A stretch of 49,113 bases of DNA from Methylobacteriaceae bacterium. GTDB taxonomy: Bacteria; Pseudomonadota; Alphaproteobacteria; Rhizobiales; Beijerinckiaceae. The position numbers and the translations under genes were made by a program. The notes beneath the pieces were generated by a model. That model was not told the DNA's origin and made no database searches. It saw only the letters and a list, made by a program, of their open reading frames with translations. Where the stretch lies: assembly GCA_947444195.1 (NCBI GenBank), contig CANEZL010000035.1, forward strand, positions 1 through 49,113, given 5' to 3'. Below are positions 1 to 11,426 of the stretch, in pieces. Every line of letters begins with the position of its first letter. Positions within the stretch are counted from its first letter, which is position 1.

Positions 1-1157
1 GCGAGCAGCAGGGCGCCGCAGGTGCCGAGCAGCGCCACGGGCACGACGATGGTCGGGATGAGGGTGTAGCGGACGTTCTGCAGGAACAGGAACATCACCG
101 CGAAGACGAGGGCCATCGCCTCGGCCAGCGTCACCAGCACCTTCCGGATCGACACCTCGACGAAGGGCGTGGTGTCGTAGGGCACCGTGACGACGACGTT
201 GGCGGGCAGCGTGCGCCGGAGCTGGGCGAGCTTGGCCTTCACACCGGTGGCGGCGGCGAGCGCGTTGCCGCCGGGGGCGAGCTGGATGCCGATGCCGGCC
301 GCCGGGCGTCCGTCGAGGCGGGTCTGCATCGCGTAGGACTGGCCGCCGAGCTCCACCTCGGCGACGTCGCGCAGGCGCACGAGGGAGCCGTCCAGGTTGG
401 CGCGCAGCACGATCTCGCCGAACGCGCGCGGTGTGGTCAGTTGCCCCTTCACCAGGACGTTGGCGGCGATGCGCTGCCCCTCCCTGGCGGGCTGGGCGCC
501 CACGATGCCCGAGGCGATCTGCGCGTTCTGCGCGCCCACCGCGGCGGTGACGTCGGCGGGCGTCATGTTGAACCCGACGAGCTTGACCGGGTCGATCCAG
601 ATCCGCAGCGCCTTCTCGGAGGAGAACAGGGTGGCGCGCCCGACGCCCGGCACGCGGCGCAGCTCGCCCAGCACCCGGCGCGCGGCGAGGTCGCCGAGGT
701 CGGTGTCGCTCATCGCGCCGTCGCGCGAGCTGAGCGCCACGAACTGGAGGAAGCTGGTGCTCGCCTCCTCGACGATGACGCCCTGCTGCGTCACCGCCCG
801 CGGCAGGCGGGCCTCGATGCGCTTGATCCGGTTCTGCACCGCCACCGTGGCCTTCGAGGCGTCCGAGCCCGGCGCGAAGGAGGCCATGATCTGCGTCATG
901 CCCGAGGTGTCGCTGGTGGACTCGAAGTACATCAGCCCCGGGATGCCGTTGAGCTCCTCCTCGATGATGCGGGTGACGCCGTCGTAGAGCCGCTCGGGCG
1001 GGGCGCCCGGATAGGTGGCGGTGACCTGGATCGTGACGGGGGCCACGTCCGGGTACTGCGAGACCGGCAGGACGGCGACGGAGATCGCGCCCACCAGCAT
1101 GATGAACAGGGCGATCGCCCAGGCGAAGATCGGGCGGCCGATGAAGAACCGTGTCAT
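1..1157 (-). CDS. RND multidrug efflux permease (AcrB/MexB/HAE1 type), C-terminus beyond window
   Basis: This is the inner-membrane proton-driven pump of a tripartite efflux system. Only the first 385 codons are present because the gene runs off the left edge. The start ATG (1155-1157) gives the typical opening MTRFFIGRPIFAWAIA followed by the first membrane helix. The porter region follows, with family features such as QYPDVAPVTIQV, and the visible end enters helix TM2 and the segment YTLIPTIVVPVALLG. It lies 44 bp downstream of the adaptor gene on the same strand, so the two should be co-transcribed. Substrates cannot be deduced. Confidence 0.95.
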   Translation of the reverse strand, partial: MTRFFIGRPIFAWAIALFIMLVGAISVAVLPVSQYPDVAPVTIQVTATYPGAPPERLYDGVTRIIEEELNGIPGLMYFESTSDTSGMTQIMASFAPGSDASKATVAVQNRIKRIEARLPRAVTQQGVIVEEASTSFLQFVALSSRDGAMSDTDLGDLAARRVLGELRRVPGVGRATLFSSEKALRIWIDPVKLVGFNMTPADVTAAVGAQNAQIASGIVGAQPAREGQRIAANVLVKGQLTTPRAFGEIVLRANLDGSLVRLRDVAEVELGGQSYAMQTRLDGRPAAGIGIQLAPGGNALAAATGVKAKLAQLRRTLPANVVVTVPYDTTPFVEVSIRKVLVTLAEAMALVFAVMFLFLQNVRYTLIPTIVVPVALLGTCGALLL

Positions 1158-1201
1158 GGGGGATGCGCCTGCGCGAGCGGGGACGGGGGCCGCCGACCGG
1201 A

Positions 1202-2365
1202 TCAGGGCCGCTCGGCCGCGGAGGCCGTCCGGCCGCCGTTCCAGGCGACGGGATCGACGGCCATGCCGGGCTGGATCTTCTGGAAGCCCTCGACCACGAC
1301 GGTCTCGCCGACCTTGAGCCCCTCCTCGACGATCCAGCCGTCGTCGGTGAGCGCCCCGGTCCGGAGCGGGCGCAGGGCGAGCTTGCCGTCGTCCACGACG
1401 TAGGCCTGGGCCTCGCCCGCGCTCGAGCGCTGGATCGCCTGGGCGGGGACCACGACCGCGTCGGCCTTCACCCCGTGCGCCACGCGCACCCGGACATAGG
1501 TGCCGGGCAAGAGGGCGGCCTGCGGGTTGGGGAAGGTGGCGCGCAGGGACACCTGCCCGGTCCCGGGATCGACGCTCACATCCGTGAACAGCAGGCGCCC
1601 CGCCACCGGGTAGGGGCTGCCGTCCGCCTGGACGAGGCGCACCTCGCTCTCCTCCCGGCCGGCGGCGCGGTCGGAGAGCGCGCTCGGATCCGCGGCGGCG
1701 GCGTTGAAGTCGGCGAAGATCGGGTCGATCTGCTGGATGAGGGCGAGCTTGGTCGCCTCGCCCTGGCCGACCAGCGCGCCCTCGGTGACGAGGGCCCGCC
1801 CGATGCGGCCGGCGATGGGCGCGCGCACGGTGGCGTAGTCGAGGTCGATCCGCGCGCGGGCGAGCTGCGCCTTGGCGCTGGCGACGTCGGCCTCGGCCTG
1901 CCGCAGGGTAGCGACCGCGATGTCGTGCTGGGCGGTGCTGGCGGCCTGCCGCTCCAGCAGCGTCTCGGTGCGCTCCGACTGCTTGAGCGCCTGGACGCGG
2001 CTGGCCTCGGCGCGGGCGAGCGCCGCGGCCCTGGCATCGGCCTCGGCCCTGAAGACCGCCGGGTCGATCCGGAAGAGCACGTCGCCCTTCCGCACGAGGC
2101 TGCCCTCCTCGAAGGTGCGCTCCTGGATGATGCCGGAGACCTGGGCCCGGACCTCGGCCACCCGGGTCGAGGCGAGACGCCCCGGCAGGTCGAAGGTGCG
2201 CGGGACGGTCGCCGCCGCCGCCGTCACGGTGGACACCTCCACCGGCGGCGCCTCCGCGCCCGCCGAGGCGGGATCGGTCGCGCTCGGCTTGCAGCCGAAC
2301 AGGGTGAGCACGACGAGGCAGGGCGTGAGTATCGGAACGACGGGCAGGCGGCGGAGGGCGCGCAT
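1202..2365 (-). CDS. RND efflux periplasmic adaptor (membrane fusion protein, AcrA/MexA family)
   Basis: The 387-residue adaptor links the RND pump to an outer-membrane channel. I chose the ATG at 2365 because it opens with a lipoprotein signal (MRALRRLPVV, hydrophobic stretch, lipobox LFGC at about residue 26), whereas the longer reading frame adds unrelated Arg-rich sequence. A biotinyl-lipoyl-like hairpin (TRVAEVRAQVSGIIQERTF, later TVRAPIAGRIGRALV) flanks an Ala/Gln-rich coiled coil, followed by the beta-barrel and membrane-proximal domains (GTYVRVRVAHGV). It sits 53 bp downstream of the TetR gene and 44 bp upstream of the pump, consistent with one operon. The predicted product is an outer-periplasmic lipoprotein. 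Confidence 0.95.
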   Translation of the reverse strand: MRALRRLPVVPILTPCLVVLTLFGCKPSATDPASAGAEAPPVEVSTVTAAAATVPRTFDLPGRLASTRVAEVRAQVSGIIQERTFEEGSLVRKGDVLFRIDPAVFRAEADARAAALARAEASRVQALKQSERTETLLERQAASTAQHDIAVATLRQAEADVASAKAQLARARIDLDYATVRAPIAGRIGRALVTEGALVGQGEATKLALIQQIDPIFADFNAAAADPSALSDRAAGREESEVRLVQADGSPYPVAGRLLFTDVSVDPGTGQVSLRATFPNPQAALLPGTYVRVRVAHGVKADAVVVPAQAIQRSSAGEAQAYVVDDGKLALRPLRTGALTDDGWIVEEGLKVGETVVVEGFQKIQPGMAVDPVAWNGGRTASAAERP

Positions 2366-2418
2366 GGGTCGGCGGGTCCTGAGGCTGGGCACGTGAGGAG
2401 ATCGGTTCCGGCGGGCGC

Positions 2419-2982
2419 TCAGCCGGCGAAGGTCATGGCCACGAGGCGCTCGCGCAGGGCGGGCAGGTCCGGCAGGGGACCGCCCTCGTCGCGGAACAGG
2501 AAGGCGAGCCAGGCGCCGTCGGCGGCCAGCCGCACGGTCTCCAGGATCGGCTCGTCGTCGGTGGCGCGATGGCGCTCCAGGCCCCGCGCGAACCACTGCG
2601 CCGTGACCCTGCGCAGGCTCGGCTCGGTGAGCGTCGAGATGTAGAGGGCGGTCCACTGCCTGCCCTGGTCCGACATCAGGTCGTCGAAGGTGACGGTGAC
2701 GTAGGCCCGCGTGAAGCGCCCCCGCGGCTGCGGGTCCAGGGCCATGGCCGCCGCGATGTCGGCGTCGAGCCTCTCCAGGATGTCGGCGACGACGCCGTCG
2801 ATGAGGGCCTGCTTGCTGGCGAAGTGATGGAACAGCCCCCCCTTGGTGACGCCGGCGGCCTCGCAGACCGCCTGCACCGTCACCGCGGCGAGGCCCTGCT
2901 CCAGGGCGAGCTTGGCGGCGCAGTCGAGGAGCGCGCGCCGGACGAGCTCGGGCTGCTTCTTGCGGCGGTGGGCGGTGGCCAC
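2419..2982 (-). CDS. TetR/AcrR family transcriptional regulator
   Basis: The 187-residue protein has an N-terminal TetR helix-turn-helix (LAAVTVQAVCEAAGVTKGG then LFHHFASKQALIDGV, about residues 25-60) and a C-terminal ligand-binding domain of the TetR_C type. The start chosen is GTG at 2982, two bases after the stop codon of the SMR gene; the upstream part of the frame overlaps the SMR gene and is a shadow. It probably represses the efflux operon, itself included, by binding the dyad at 3361-3378. The inducer is unknown. Confidence 0.9.
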   Translation of the reverse strand: MATAHRRKKQPELVRRALLDCAAKLALEQGLAAVTVQAVCEAAGVTKGGLFHHFASKQALIDGVVADILERLDADIAAAMALDPQPRGRFTRAYVTVTFDDLMSDQGRQWTALYISTLTEPSLRRVTAQWFARGLERHRATDDEPILETVRLAADGAWLAFLFRDEGGPLPDLPALRERLVAMTFAG

Positions 2983-2984
2983 GG

Positions 2985-3329
2985 TCAGTGCCCCGTCACG
3001 GCGGAGAAGCCCTGCATCACCACGACGCCGCCGACGATCATGGCGATGCCGACGATGGCCGGAAGGTCGAGGGATTGCCGGAACACGACCGCGCCGACCA
3101 GCGCGGTCAGAACGATGCCGGCGCCGCTCCAGAGCGCGTAGACGACGGCGAGGGGCATCGCCTTGAGGGCGTGCGTCATCAGGTAGAAGGCGCCCGCGTA
3201 GAAGATTGCCACGGCCAGGGTCGGCCCGAGCCGCGTGAACTGCTCGGATTTCTGCAGGAAGGCGGTGCCCGCGACCTCGCACAGGATGGCGACGGCGAGG
3301 GCGGCGTAGGCGACGGAATGGCTCGGCAT
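2985..3329 (-). CDS. Small multidrug resistance (SMR) transporter, EmrE/QacE-like
   Basis: The 114-residue four-helix membrane protein resembles EmrE. The membrane-embedded glutamate used for proton/drug exchange is in AILCEVAGT (about residue 18). YALWSGAGIVL in helix 3 and LDLPAIVGIAMI in helix 4 are family hallmarks. It is the first gene of a minus-strand operon with tetR, the RND adaptor and the RND pump. Family members export quaternary cations or guanidinium-like compounds as dimers; which applies here is not visible. Confidence 0.93.
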   Translation of the reverse strand: MPSHSVAYAALAVAILCEVAGTAFLQKSEQFTRLGPTLAVAIFYAGAFYLMTHALKAMPLAVVYALWSGAGIVLTALVGAVVFRQSLDLPAIVGIAMIVGGVVVMQGFSAVTGH

Positions 3330-3356
3330 GATCCCACCGGTGCGGCGAACGCCCCC

Positions 3357-3385
3357 TTAAATACCGACTGTTTGGTATCTTTCAA
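3357..3385 (-). promoter_or_regulatory. Promoter of the efflux operon with TetR-type operator in the spacer
   Basis: Read on the minus strand, a -35-like TTGAAA (3385-3380) and a -10-like ATTTAA (3362-3357) are 17 bp apart. The spacer region contains the dyad ATACC-N8-GGTAT (3361-3378), typical in size and placement for a TetR-family operator. A bound repressor would block RNA polymerase. The -10 match is weak, so the exact hexamers are an inference; the dyad is directly visible. Confidence 0.6.
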
Positions 3386-3551
3386 GCCCAGAATGCTCGC
3401 AGCGCGACCGCGCTGGCGGCCCTCGCGCCGATTATTCCATTTTCGACAACAATGAACTGCCGAGCACGCGCATTCCCATCGGGCAGCGCCCGCGTCACCA
3501 TCCGTCGACGGTTCGGGAACGGTTCCGGCCACGACCTCGGGGAACGCGATC

Positions 3552-4169
3552 ATGAAGCTCTACCACACCGCCCTCTCGGGCCACGCGCACCGGGCCCGCC
3601 TCTTCCTCTCACTGCTCGGCGTGCCCCACGAGGCCATCGAGGTCGATCTGAAGGCGGGCGCGCACAAGCGGCCCGAGTTCCTGGCCCTCAACCCGTTCGG
3701 CCAGGTGCCAGTGCTCGACGACGACGGCACCGTGGTCTCGGACTCGAACGCCATCCTCGTCTACGTGGCGCGCAAGCTCGGGCGCACCGACTGGCTGCCG
3801 ACGGATGCGGTGGCCGAGGCCGCGGTGCAGCGCTGGCTGTCGGTGGCGGCGGGCGAACTCGCCTACGGTCCGGCGGCCGCGCGGCTCGTCACCGTGTTCG
3901 GCGCCGATTTCCGGCCCGCGGAGGTGATCGCCCGGGCGCACACCCTGCTCGGCCGGCTGGAGGCCCATCTCGACGGGCGGGACTGGCTGGTGGGCGAGCG
4001 CCCCACCATCGCGGACGTCGCGCTCTACAGCTACCTGGCCGGCGCCCCCGAGGGCAATGTCGACCTCTCGGGCTACGGACGGGTCGGTGCCTATCTCCGC
4101 CGGATCGAGGGCCTGCCGGGCTTCCTGCCCTTCGCGCGGACGCCGGCGGGCCTCACCGCCGCCGCGTGA
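3552..4169 (+). CDS. Glutathione S-transferase family protein
   Basis: The 205-residue protein has the N-terminal thioredoxin-like GST domain ([20 protein letters not shown], then [13 protein letters not shown] and [16 protein letters not shown], the glutathione-binding SNAIL-type loop) and the all-helical C-terminal domain ([15 protein letters not shown]). Length and domain order are normal for bacterial cytosolic GSTs. It ends 59 bp before the flavin/2Fe-2S hybrid gene on the same strand and is followed by a LysR regulator. A joint role in handling an electrophilic or oxidised compound is plausible but not shown. Confidence 0.92.
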   Translation: MKLYHTALSGHAHRARLFLSLLGVPHEAIEVDLKAGAHKRPEFLALNPFGQVPVLDDDGTVVSDSNAILVYVARKLGRTDWLPTDAVAEAAVQRWLSVAAGELAYGPAAARLVTVFGADFRPAEVIARAHTLLGRLEAHLDGRDWLVGERPTIADVALYSYLAGAPEGNVDLSGYGRVGAYLRRIEGLPGFLPFARTPAGLTAAA

Positions 4170-4228
4170 GCGCGCGGATCCGGGCGCGCCAGGGGGCGCA
4201 CCCGGCGGAACGGGACGGGAGAGCATCC

Positions 4229-6307
4229 ATGAGCGACGGTGCGACGATGACGGAGGCCACGGCTCCGCGAGGCTCGCCCTGGCACCCGGGCGAGACGGCC
4301 ATCCAGCGGCAGGCCGGCGTGGCGGAGCGGATGGAGGCGGTGGGGCGGCGCGCGGTGCGGGCCGCCATGCCCGACCAGCACCGCACCTTCTTCGCGCAGA
4401 TCCCCTTCCTCGTGGCCGGCAGCGTGGACGGCGGGGGCGAAGCCTGGGCGACGCTGGTCGCCGGCCGGCCCGGCTTCATCGCCTCGCCGAGCCCGACGCG
4501 CCTCGACATCGCGGCGCGGCCCGACCCGAGCGATCCGGCGAGCGCGGGGATGCGCGCGGGCGACGCCGTCGGGCTCCTCGGCATCGAGTTGCACAGCCGG
4601 CGGCGCAACCGCGTCAACGGGCTCATCCGGGCGGCGGCGGGCGGGGGCCTGGACGTCGCCGTCGAGCAGAGCTTCGGCAACTGCCCCCAGTACATCCAGC
4701 TGCGCGACTTCGCTCTGGTCCGGGATCCGGGCGCGCCCTTCGCGGGCGCCGTCGAGGAGAGCACCGAACTCGACGCCGCGGCGCGCGCCACGATCGAGGC
4801 CGCCGACACCTTCTTCGTGGCCTCCTACGCGGAGCGCGCGGGCAGCCGTCAGGTCGACGTCTCGCATCGGGGCGGCCGGGCCGGCTTCGTCCGCGTCGCC
4901 GCCGACGGCACGCTCACGGTGCCGGATTTTGCCGGCAACCTGTTCTTCATGACGCTGGGCAACATCCTGTCGAACGGCCGGGCCGGGCTGGTCTTCGCCG
5001 ATTTCGAGACCGGCGACCTCCTCCAGATGACGGGCGAGGCCGCGGTGGTGCTGTCCTCCCCCGAGATCGCCGCCTTCCAGGGCGCCGAGCGGCTCTGGAC
5101 CTTCCGGCCGCGCCGGGTCGTGCGGCGGCGGGGGGCGCTGCCCCTGCGCTGGACCTTCCGGGCGGACGGCTGGTCGCCAAATTCCCTGATGACCGGCAGC
5201 TGGGGCGAGGCCGCCGACCGGCTCCGGGCAGCCGGGCGCGCCACCCGGTGGCGCCCCTTCACGGTCACGAAGGTCGTGGACGAGAGCCGCGGGATCCGCT
5301 CCTTCCACCTCGTGCCGGCGGACGGGTCCGGCCGCGTCGCCCACCGGGCCGGCCAGCACCTGCCCGTCCGGGTCACGCTGCCGGGATCCGGACGGCCGGT
5401 CATCCGCACCTACACGCTCTCGGTCGCGCCCTCGGACGCGGTCTACCGGATCAGCGTCAAGCGCGACGGCGCGGTCTCCGCCCACCTGCACGACACCCTG
5501 CGGGAGGGCGACGTGATCGAGGCGCGGGCGCCGGCGGGCGGCTTCACCATCGACGCCCGGGAGAAGCGGCCCGCGGTGCTGCTCGCGGGCGGCATCGGCA
5601 TCACGCCCCTCCTCGCGATGCTGCGCCACCTCGTCTACGAGGGCCTGCGCACCCGGGGCATCCGTCCCACCACCCTGATCCAGGCGGCCCGCACGCGGGA
5701 CGAGCGCCCCTTCGACGCGGAGATCGCCGGGCTGGTGGCCGCGGCAGGCGGGGCGATCGGGCTGGTGCGGGTGCTGAGCGCCCCCGGGGACGCCGCCGAG
5801 GGCCTCGACTACGACATCGCCGGCCGGATCGACACCGCGCTCCTCGCGCGCGTCCTGCCCTTCGGCGACTACGATTTCTACCTCTGCGGACCGCCGGGCT
5901 TCACCCAGGCGCTCTACGACGGCCTGCGCGGCCTGAACGTCGCCGACGACCGCATCCACGCCGAGGCGTTCGGCCCCTCGGGGCTCGTCAGGAGCGCGGC
6001 CGCCGCGGCGGAGGCGGCCGACCTGCCGCCGGCCGCGGCGGAACCGGTGCCGGTCGCCTTCCTGAACGCCTCGGAGGAGGCGCGCTGGACGCCGGAATCC
6101 GGAACGCTTCTGGAACTCGCCGAGGCCCGGGGCCTCAGCCCCGCGTTCAGCTGCCGGGCCGGGACCTGCGGCAGCTGCCGGACCAAGCTTCTGAAAGGCG
6201 CCGTCACCTACGCGAGGGCCCCCGCGGCGCCCCGCGCGGAGGACGAGGTCCTGATCTGCACGGGCGTCCCGGCCGCGGGCAGCGGCCCCGTCCACCTCGC
6301 CCTCTGA
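4229..6307 (+). CDS. PNPOx-like / ferredoxin reductase / 2Fe-2S ferredoxin hybrid oxidoreductase
   Basis: A 692-residue fusion. Residues about 45-300 resemble the pyridoxamine-5'-phosphate-oxidase-like FMN-binding fold (FFMTLGNILSNGRAGLVFADF). Residues about 340-580 form a ferredoxin-NADP reductase module with the FAD motif RTYTLS (about 393-398), nucleotide motif GGIGITPLLAM (about 454) and CGPPGF (about 552). The C-terminus is a plant-type 2Fe-2S domain with C642-x4-C647-x2-C650-x26-C677. The ATG at 4229 follows a purine-rich stretch; the longer frame upstream overlaps the GST gene and is a shadow. The protein should pass electrons from NAD(P)H through FAD to the iron-sulfur cluster. The partner and substrate are unknown. 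Confidence 0.9.
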   Translation: MSDGATMTEATAPRGSPWHPGETAIQRQAGVAERMEAVGRRAVRAAMPDQHRTFFAQIPFLVAGSVDGGGEAWATLVAGRPGFIASPSPTRLDIAARPDPSDPASAGMRAGDAVGLLGIELHSRRRNRVNGLIRAAAGGGLDVAVEQSFGNCPQYIQLRDFALVRDPGAPFAGAVEESTELDAAARATIEAADTFFVASYAERAGSRQVDVSHRGGRAGFVRVAADGTLTVPDFAGNLFFMTLGNILSNGRAGLVFADFETGDLLQMTGEAAVVLSSPEIAAFQGAERLWTFRPRRVVRRRGALPLRWTFRADGWSPNSLMTGSWGEAADRLRAAGRATRWRPFTVTKVVDESRGIRSFHLVPADGSGRVAHRAGQHLPVRVTLPGSGRPVIRTYTLSVAPSDAVYRISVKRDGAVSAHLHDTLREGDVIEARAPAGGFTIDAREKRPAVLLAGGIGITPLLAMLRHLVYEGLRTRGIRPTTLIQAARTRDERPFDAEIAGLVAAAGGAIGLVRVLSAPGDAAEGLDYDIAGRIDTALLARVLPFGDYDFYLCGPPGFTQALYDGLRGLNVADDRIHAEAFGPSGLVRSAAAAAEAADLPPAAAEPVPVAFLNASEEARWTPESGTLLELAEARGLSPAFSCRAGTCGSCRTKLLKGAVTYARAPAAPRAEDEVLICTGVPAAGSGPVHLAL

Positions 6308-6360
6308 AACCCCGCCCTCTGCTACGATCGCGGCGCAGCCCGGGATGCAGGAGTAGGGTG

Positions 6361-7251
6361 ATGGATCGCTGGCAGGCCATGCGCATCGTCGCGAAGGTCG
6401 CGGAGACGGCGAGCTTCACCGAGACCGCCCGCCTGATGAACATGAGCCCGCCGGCGGTGACGCGGGCGGTGGCGGCGCTGGAGGAGGCCATCGGCGCCCG
6501 GCTCTTCGTGCGCACCACGCGCTCGGTGAAGCTCACGGAGGCGGGCGGGCGCTACGTGGAGGATTGCCGGCGCATCCTCGCCGACATCGTCGAGGCCGAG
6601 GCCGCCGCCGCCGGCTCCTACGCGACCCCCTCCGGGACGCTGGCCGTGACGGCCCCCCTCCTGTTCGGACAGATCCACGTCCTGCCCATCGTGACCGACT
6701 ACCTCGACACCTACCCGACCATGGCCGCGCGCACGCTCTTCGTCGACCGCACGGTCAACGTCGTCGAGGAAGGCATCGATGTCGCCGTCCGGATCGGCCA
6801 CCTGTCGGATTCGGGCTTCGCGGCCGTCAAGGTCGGCTCGGTGCGCCGCGTCGTCTGCGCCTCGCCCGCCTATCTGGAGAAGCACGGCGTCCCGGCCACC
6901 CCGCAGGACCTGAAGGACCACCGCGTCGCCGTGTCGATGGGGGCCCGGGCCTCGCCGGAATGGCGCTTCGCGCAGGACCAGCGCGTGACGATCCGCCCCG
7001 CCCTGTCGACCAACACCAACGAGGCCGGCATCGCCGCGGCGCTCGCGGGCTGGGGCCTGACGCGGGTGCTGCACTACCAGATCGGCCCGGCCCTGCGCGA
7101 AGGCCGGCTCCGGATCGTGCTCGCCGACCACGAGGAGCCGCCGGTGCCCATCCACCTGCTGTATCCGGAAGGACGGCGGGCGCCGGCCAAGGTGCGGACC
7201 TTCGTGGACTTCGCGGCGGCGCGTCTGCGCGCGTGCCGGACGCTCAACTGA
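6361..7251 (+). CDS. LysR family transcriptional regulator
   Basis: The 296-residue protein has an N-terminal winged helix-turn-helix (SFTETARLMNMSPPAVTRAV, about residues 18-37) and a substrate-binding effector domain (PSGTLAVTAPLLFGQ onward). The start ATG at 6361 is preceded by AGGAGTAGGGTG, a good ribosome-binding site. It begins 53 bp after the hybrid reductase gene and points the same way, and probably regulates the GST/reductase group. Its sequence type is the common CrgA/AphB-like clade, not a CbbR-like one, so I do not read it as QscR, the serine-cycle activator, despite lying next to mclA. Confidence 0.93.
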   Translation: MDRWQAMRIVAKVAETASFTETARLMNMSPPAVTRAVAALEEAIGARLFVRTTRSVKLTEAGGRYVEDCRRILADIVEAEAAAAGSYATPSGTLAVTAPLLFGQIHVLPIVTDYLDTYPTMAARTLFVDRTVNVVEEGIDVAVRIGHLSDSGFAAVKVGSVRRVVCASPAYLEKHGVPATPQDLKDHRVAVSMGARASPEWRFAQDQRVTIRPALSTNTNEAGIAAALAGWGLTRVLHYQIGPALREGRLRIVLADHEEPPVPIHLLYPEGRRAPAKVRTFVDFAAARLRACRTLN

Positions 7252-7258
7252 ACGGGCG

Positions 7259-7283
7259 CTCGGGGCGCCGGAGCCGCCCCGAG
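7259..7283. terminator. Hairpin between convergent lysR and mclA genes
   Basis: CTCGGGGC (7259-7266) pairs perfectly with GCCCCGAG (7276-7283) around a 9-base loop. It lies between the ends of two convergent genes and has no T-run on either side, so it may be a bidirectional structural terminator or an mRNA 3' stabiliser. Confidence 0.5.
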
Positions 7284-7301
7284 GCCGGTCCCGGCGTGCC
7301 G

Positions 7302-8273
7302 TCAGGCCTTCATCGCGTCGGCCTTCTCGATCAGCGCCTCGGCCATGCGGATCGAGGCGATGTCGATGAGGCGGCCGTCCAGCGCCACCGCGCCGCGGCC
7401 GGCCTTAGCGGCCTCTTCCATGGCCACGAGGATGCGGCGGGCCTTCTCGACCTCCTTCTCGGAGGGCGTGAACACCTCGTTGGCGAGCTCGATCTGCGAG
7501 GGGTGGATGGCCCACTTGCCCTCGTAGCCGGCGGCGGCGCAGCGGCGGGCGGCCGAGATGTAGCCGTCCTTGTCCGAGAAGTCGCCGAAGGGGCCGTCGA
7601 TCGGGCGCAGGCCGTAGGCGCGGCAGGCCACCAGCATGCGCTGCTGGGCGAACAGCCACGGATCCTGCCAGTGCGTCTCGCGGTTGCCGGCCTCGTCCTT
7701 GTCGGTGAGGACGGAGTAGTCCGGGTTGACGCCGCCGATCACGGTGGAGCGGGTGCGGCAGGAGGCGGCGTAGTCGGCCACGCCGAAGGACATCGCCTCC
7801 AGGCGCTTCGAGGAGGTCGCGATCGCCTCGACATTGGCCATGCCGAGCGCCGTCTCGATCAGCACCTCGAAGCCGAGCTTCTTCTCGCGCTTCTTGGCCT
7901 GCTCGATCTGCGTGACGAGCACGTCGATGGCGTAGACGTCCTGCGGCACGCCGACCTTGGGGATGAGGATCATGTCGAGGCGCGGACAGGCTTCGACGAT
8001 GTCGACCACGTCGCGGTACATGTAGTGGGTGTCGAGACCGTTGATGCGGATCATCATGGTCTTGTTGCCCCAGTCGATCTCGTTGAGCGCCTGGATGATG
8101 TTCTTGCGGGCCTGCTCCTTGTCGTCGGGGGCGACCGCGTCCTCGAGGTCGAGGAAGATCACGTCGGCGGCGGAGGCGGCCGACTTCTCCATGAAGGTCG
8201 GGTTGGAGCCCGGCACCGCGAGCTCGGAGCGGTGCAGGCGGGCCTTGGCCTGCTGGATCAGGGTGAAGCTCAT
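7302..8273 (-). CDS. mclA: Malyl-CoA / beta-methylmalyl-CoA lyase
   Basis: The enzyme cleaves (S)-malyl-CoA into acetyl-CoA and glyoxylate, the last step of the serine cycle. The 323-residue length matches the M. extorquens enzyme. Sequence of the HpcH/HpaI aldolase family is clear: FLDLEDAVAPDD (about 40-51), the CoA/substrate arginine region MIRING (R76), and Mg2+ ligands E140 (VLIETALGMANVEA) and D167 (FGVADYAAS). The start at 8273 gives MSFTLIQQAKARLHRSELAVP; upstream codons are unrelated. It is the last gene of the mtkA-mtkB-ppc-mclA unit, 175 bp after ppc. Confidence 0.97.
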   Translation of the reverse strand: MSFTLIQQAKARLHRSELAVPGSNPTFMEKSAASAADVIFLDLEDAVAPDDKEQARKNIIQALNEIDWGNKTMMIRINGLDTHYMYRDVVDIVEACPRLDMILIPKVGVPQDVYAIDVLVTQIEQAKKREKKLGFEVLIETALGMANVEAIATSSKRLEAMSFGVADYAASCRTRSTVIGGVNPDYSVLTDKDEAGNRETHWQDPWLFAQQRMLVACRAYGLRPIDGPFGDFSDKDGYISAARRCAAAGYEGKWAIHPSQIELANEVFTPSEKEVEKARRILVAMEEAAKAGRGAVALDGRLIDIASIRMAEALIEKADAMKA

Positions 8274-8313
8274 GCGTTCTCTCTCCTCGTGAAACCCGTC
8301 GGCCGCCGCGGGC

Positions 8314-8329
8314 CCGGACGCGCGTCCGG
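8314..8329. repeat. Perfect 16-bp palindrome in the ppc-mclA gap
   Basis: CCGGACGCGCGTCCGG is a perfect self-complementary sequence in the 175-bp gap between ppc and mclA. It may form a processing or attenuation hairpin or be chance in GC-rich DNA. The rest of the gap holds only further GC-rich sequence with no gene. Confidence 0.35.
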
Positions 8330-8448
8330 TCCGCCGGCCCTCAACATGGCGCCCCGCGCCCGGCGCGACAGGGCGGCGCATGCGTCTCTCCCGGGAGCCC
8401 TGCCCGACCGCGCCGGATCGGCCCCCGAACCTTCGCCCCCCGCGGGGC

Positions 8449-11205
<2,757 letters not shown>

Positions 11206-11288
11206 GGGGCCACCTCGGGCATCGGGTGCGCCGTTCTCGCGGTCCGGCGATGCGGACCGCCGTGGCGGATACGAGTGGGGCGCGGGTC

Positions 11289-11426
11289 CCCTCTCCCGTA
11301 CGGGAGAGGGACAGGGTGAGGGATCCGGAGCGTACCGGATGGGGCTGGACGGTTCCGTTGCGGCGGCATGCCCTATCCGGACAGTTCTCCTCCCTCACCC
11401 CAACCCTCTCCCGAACGGGAGAGGGA
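11289..11426. repeat. REP-like inverted doublet inside the mtk-ppc-mclA operon
   Basis: Two related elements in opposite orientation occupy the 248-bp mtkB-ppc gap. The first is a perfect 22-bp palindrome (11289-11310, core CCCTCTCCCGTACGGGAG) followed by ACAGGGTGAGGGA. The second begins TCCCTCACCCCAACCCTC and carries CCCTCTCCCG (11404-11413) and CGGGAGAGGG (11416-11425). This motif type (CCCTCACCC ... CCCTCTCCCG ... CGGGAGAGGG) is a very common intergenic repeat in proteobacteria. An inverted pair could form one long stem in the operon mRNA. Confidence 0.85.

Noticed and set aside
1151..2644. Long plus-strand frames opposite the RND adaptor, and similar long frames opposite ppc, mtkA and mtdA
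   Set aside because: They are Arg/Gly/Ala-rich antisense shadows expected in GC-rich DNA, without known domains.
6361..7251. LysR gene next to mclA as the serine-cycle activator QscR
   Set aside because: QscR is a CbbR homologue; this protein looks like the common CrgA/AphB-type branch and is oriented with the GST/reductase genes, not with the serine-cycle operons.
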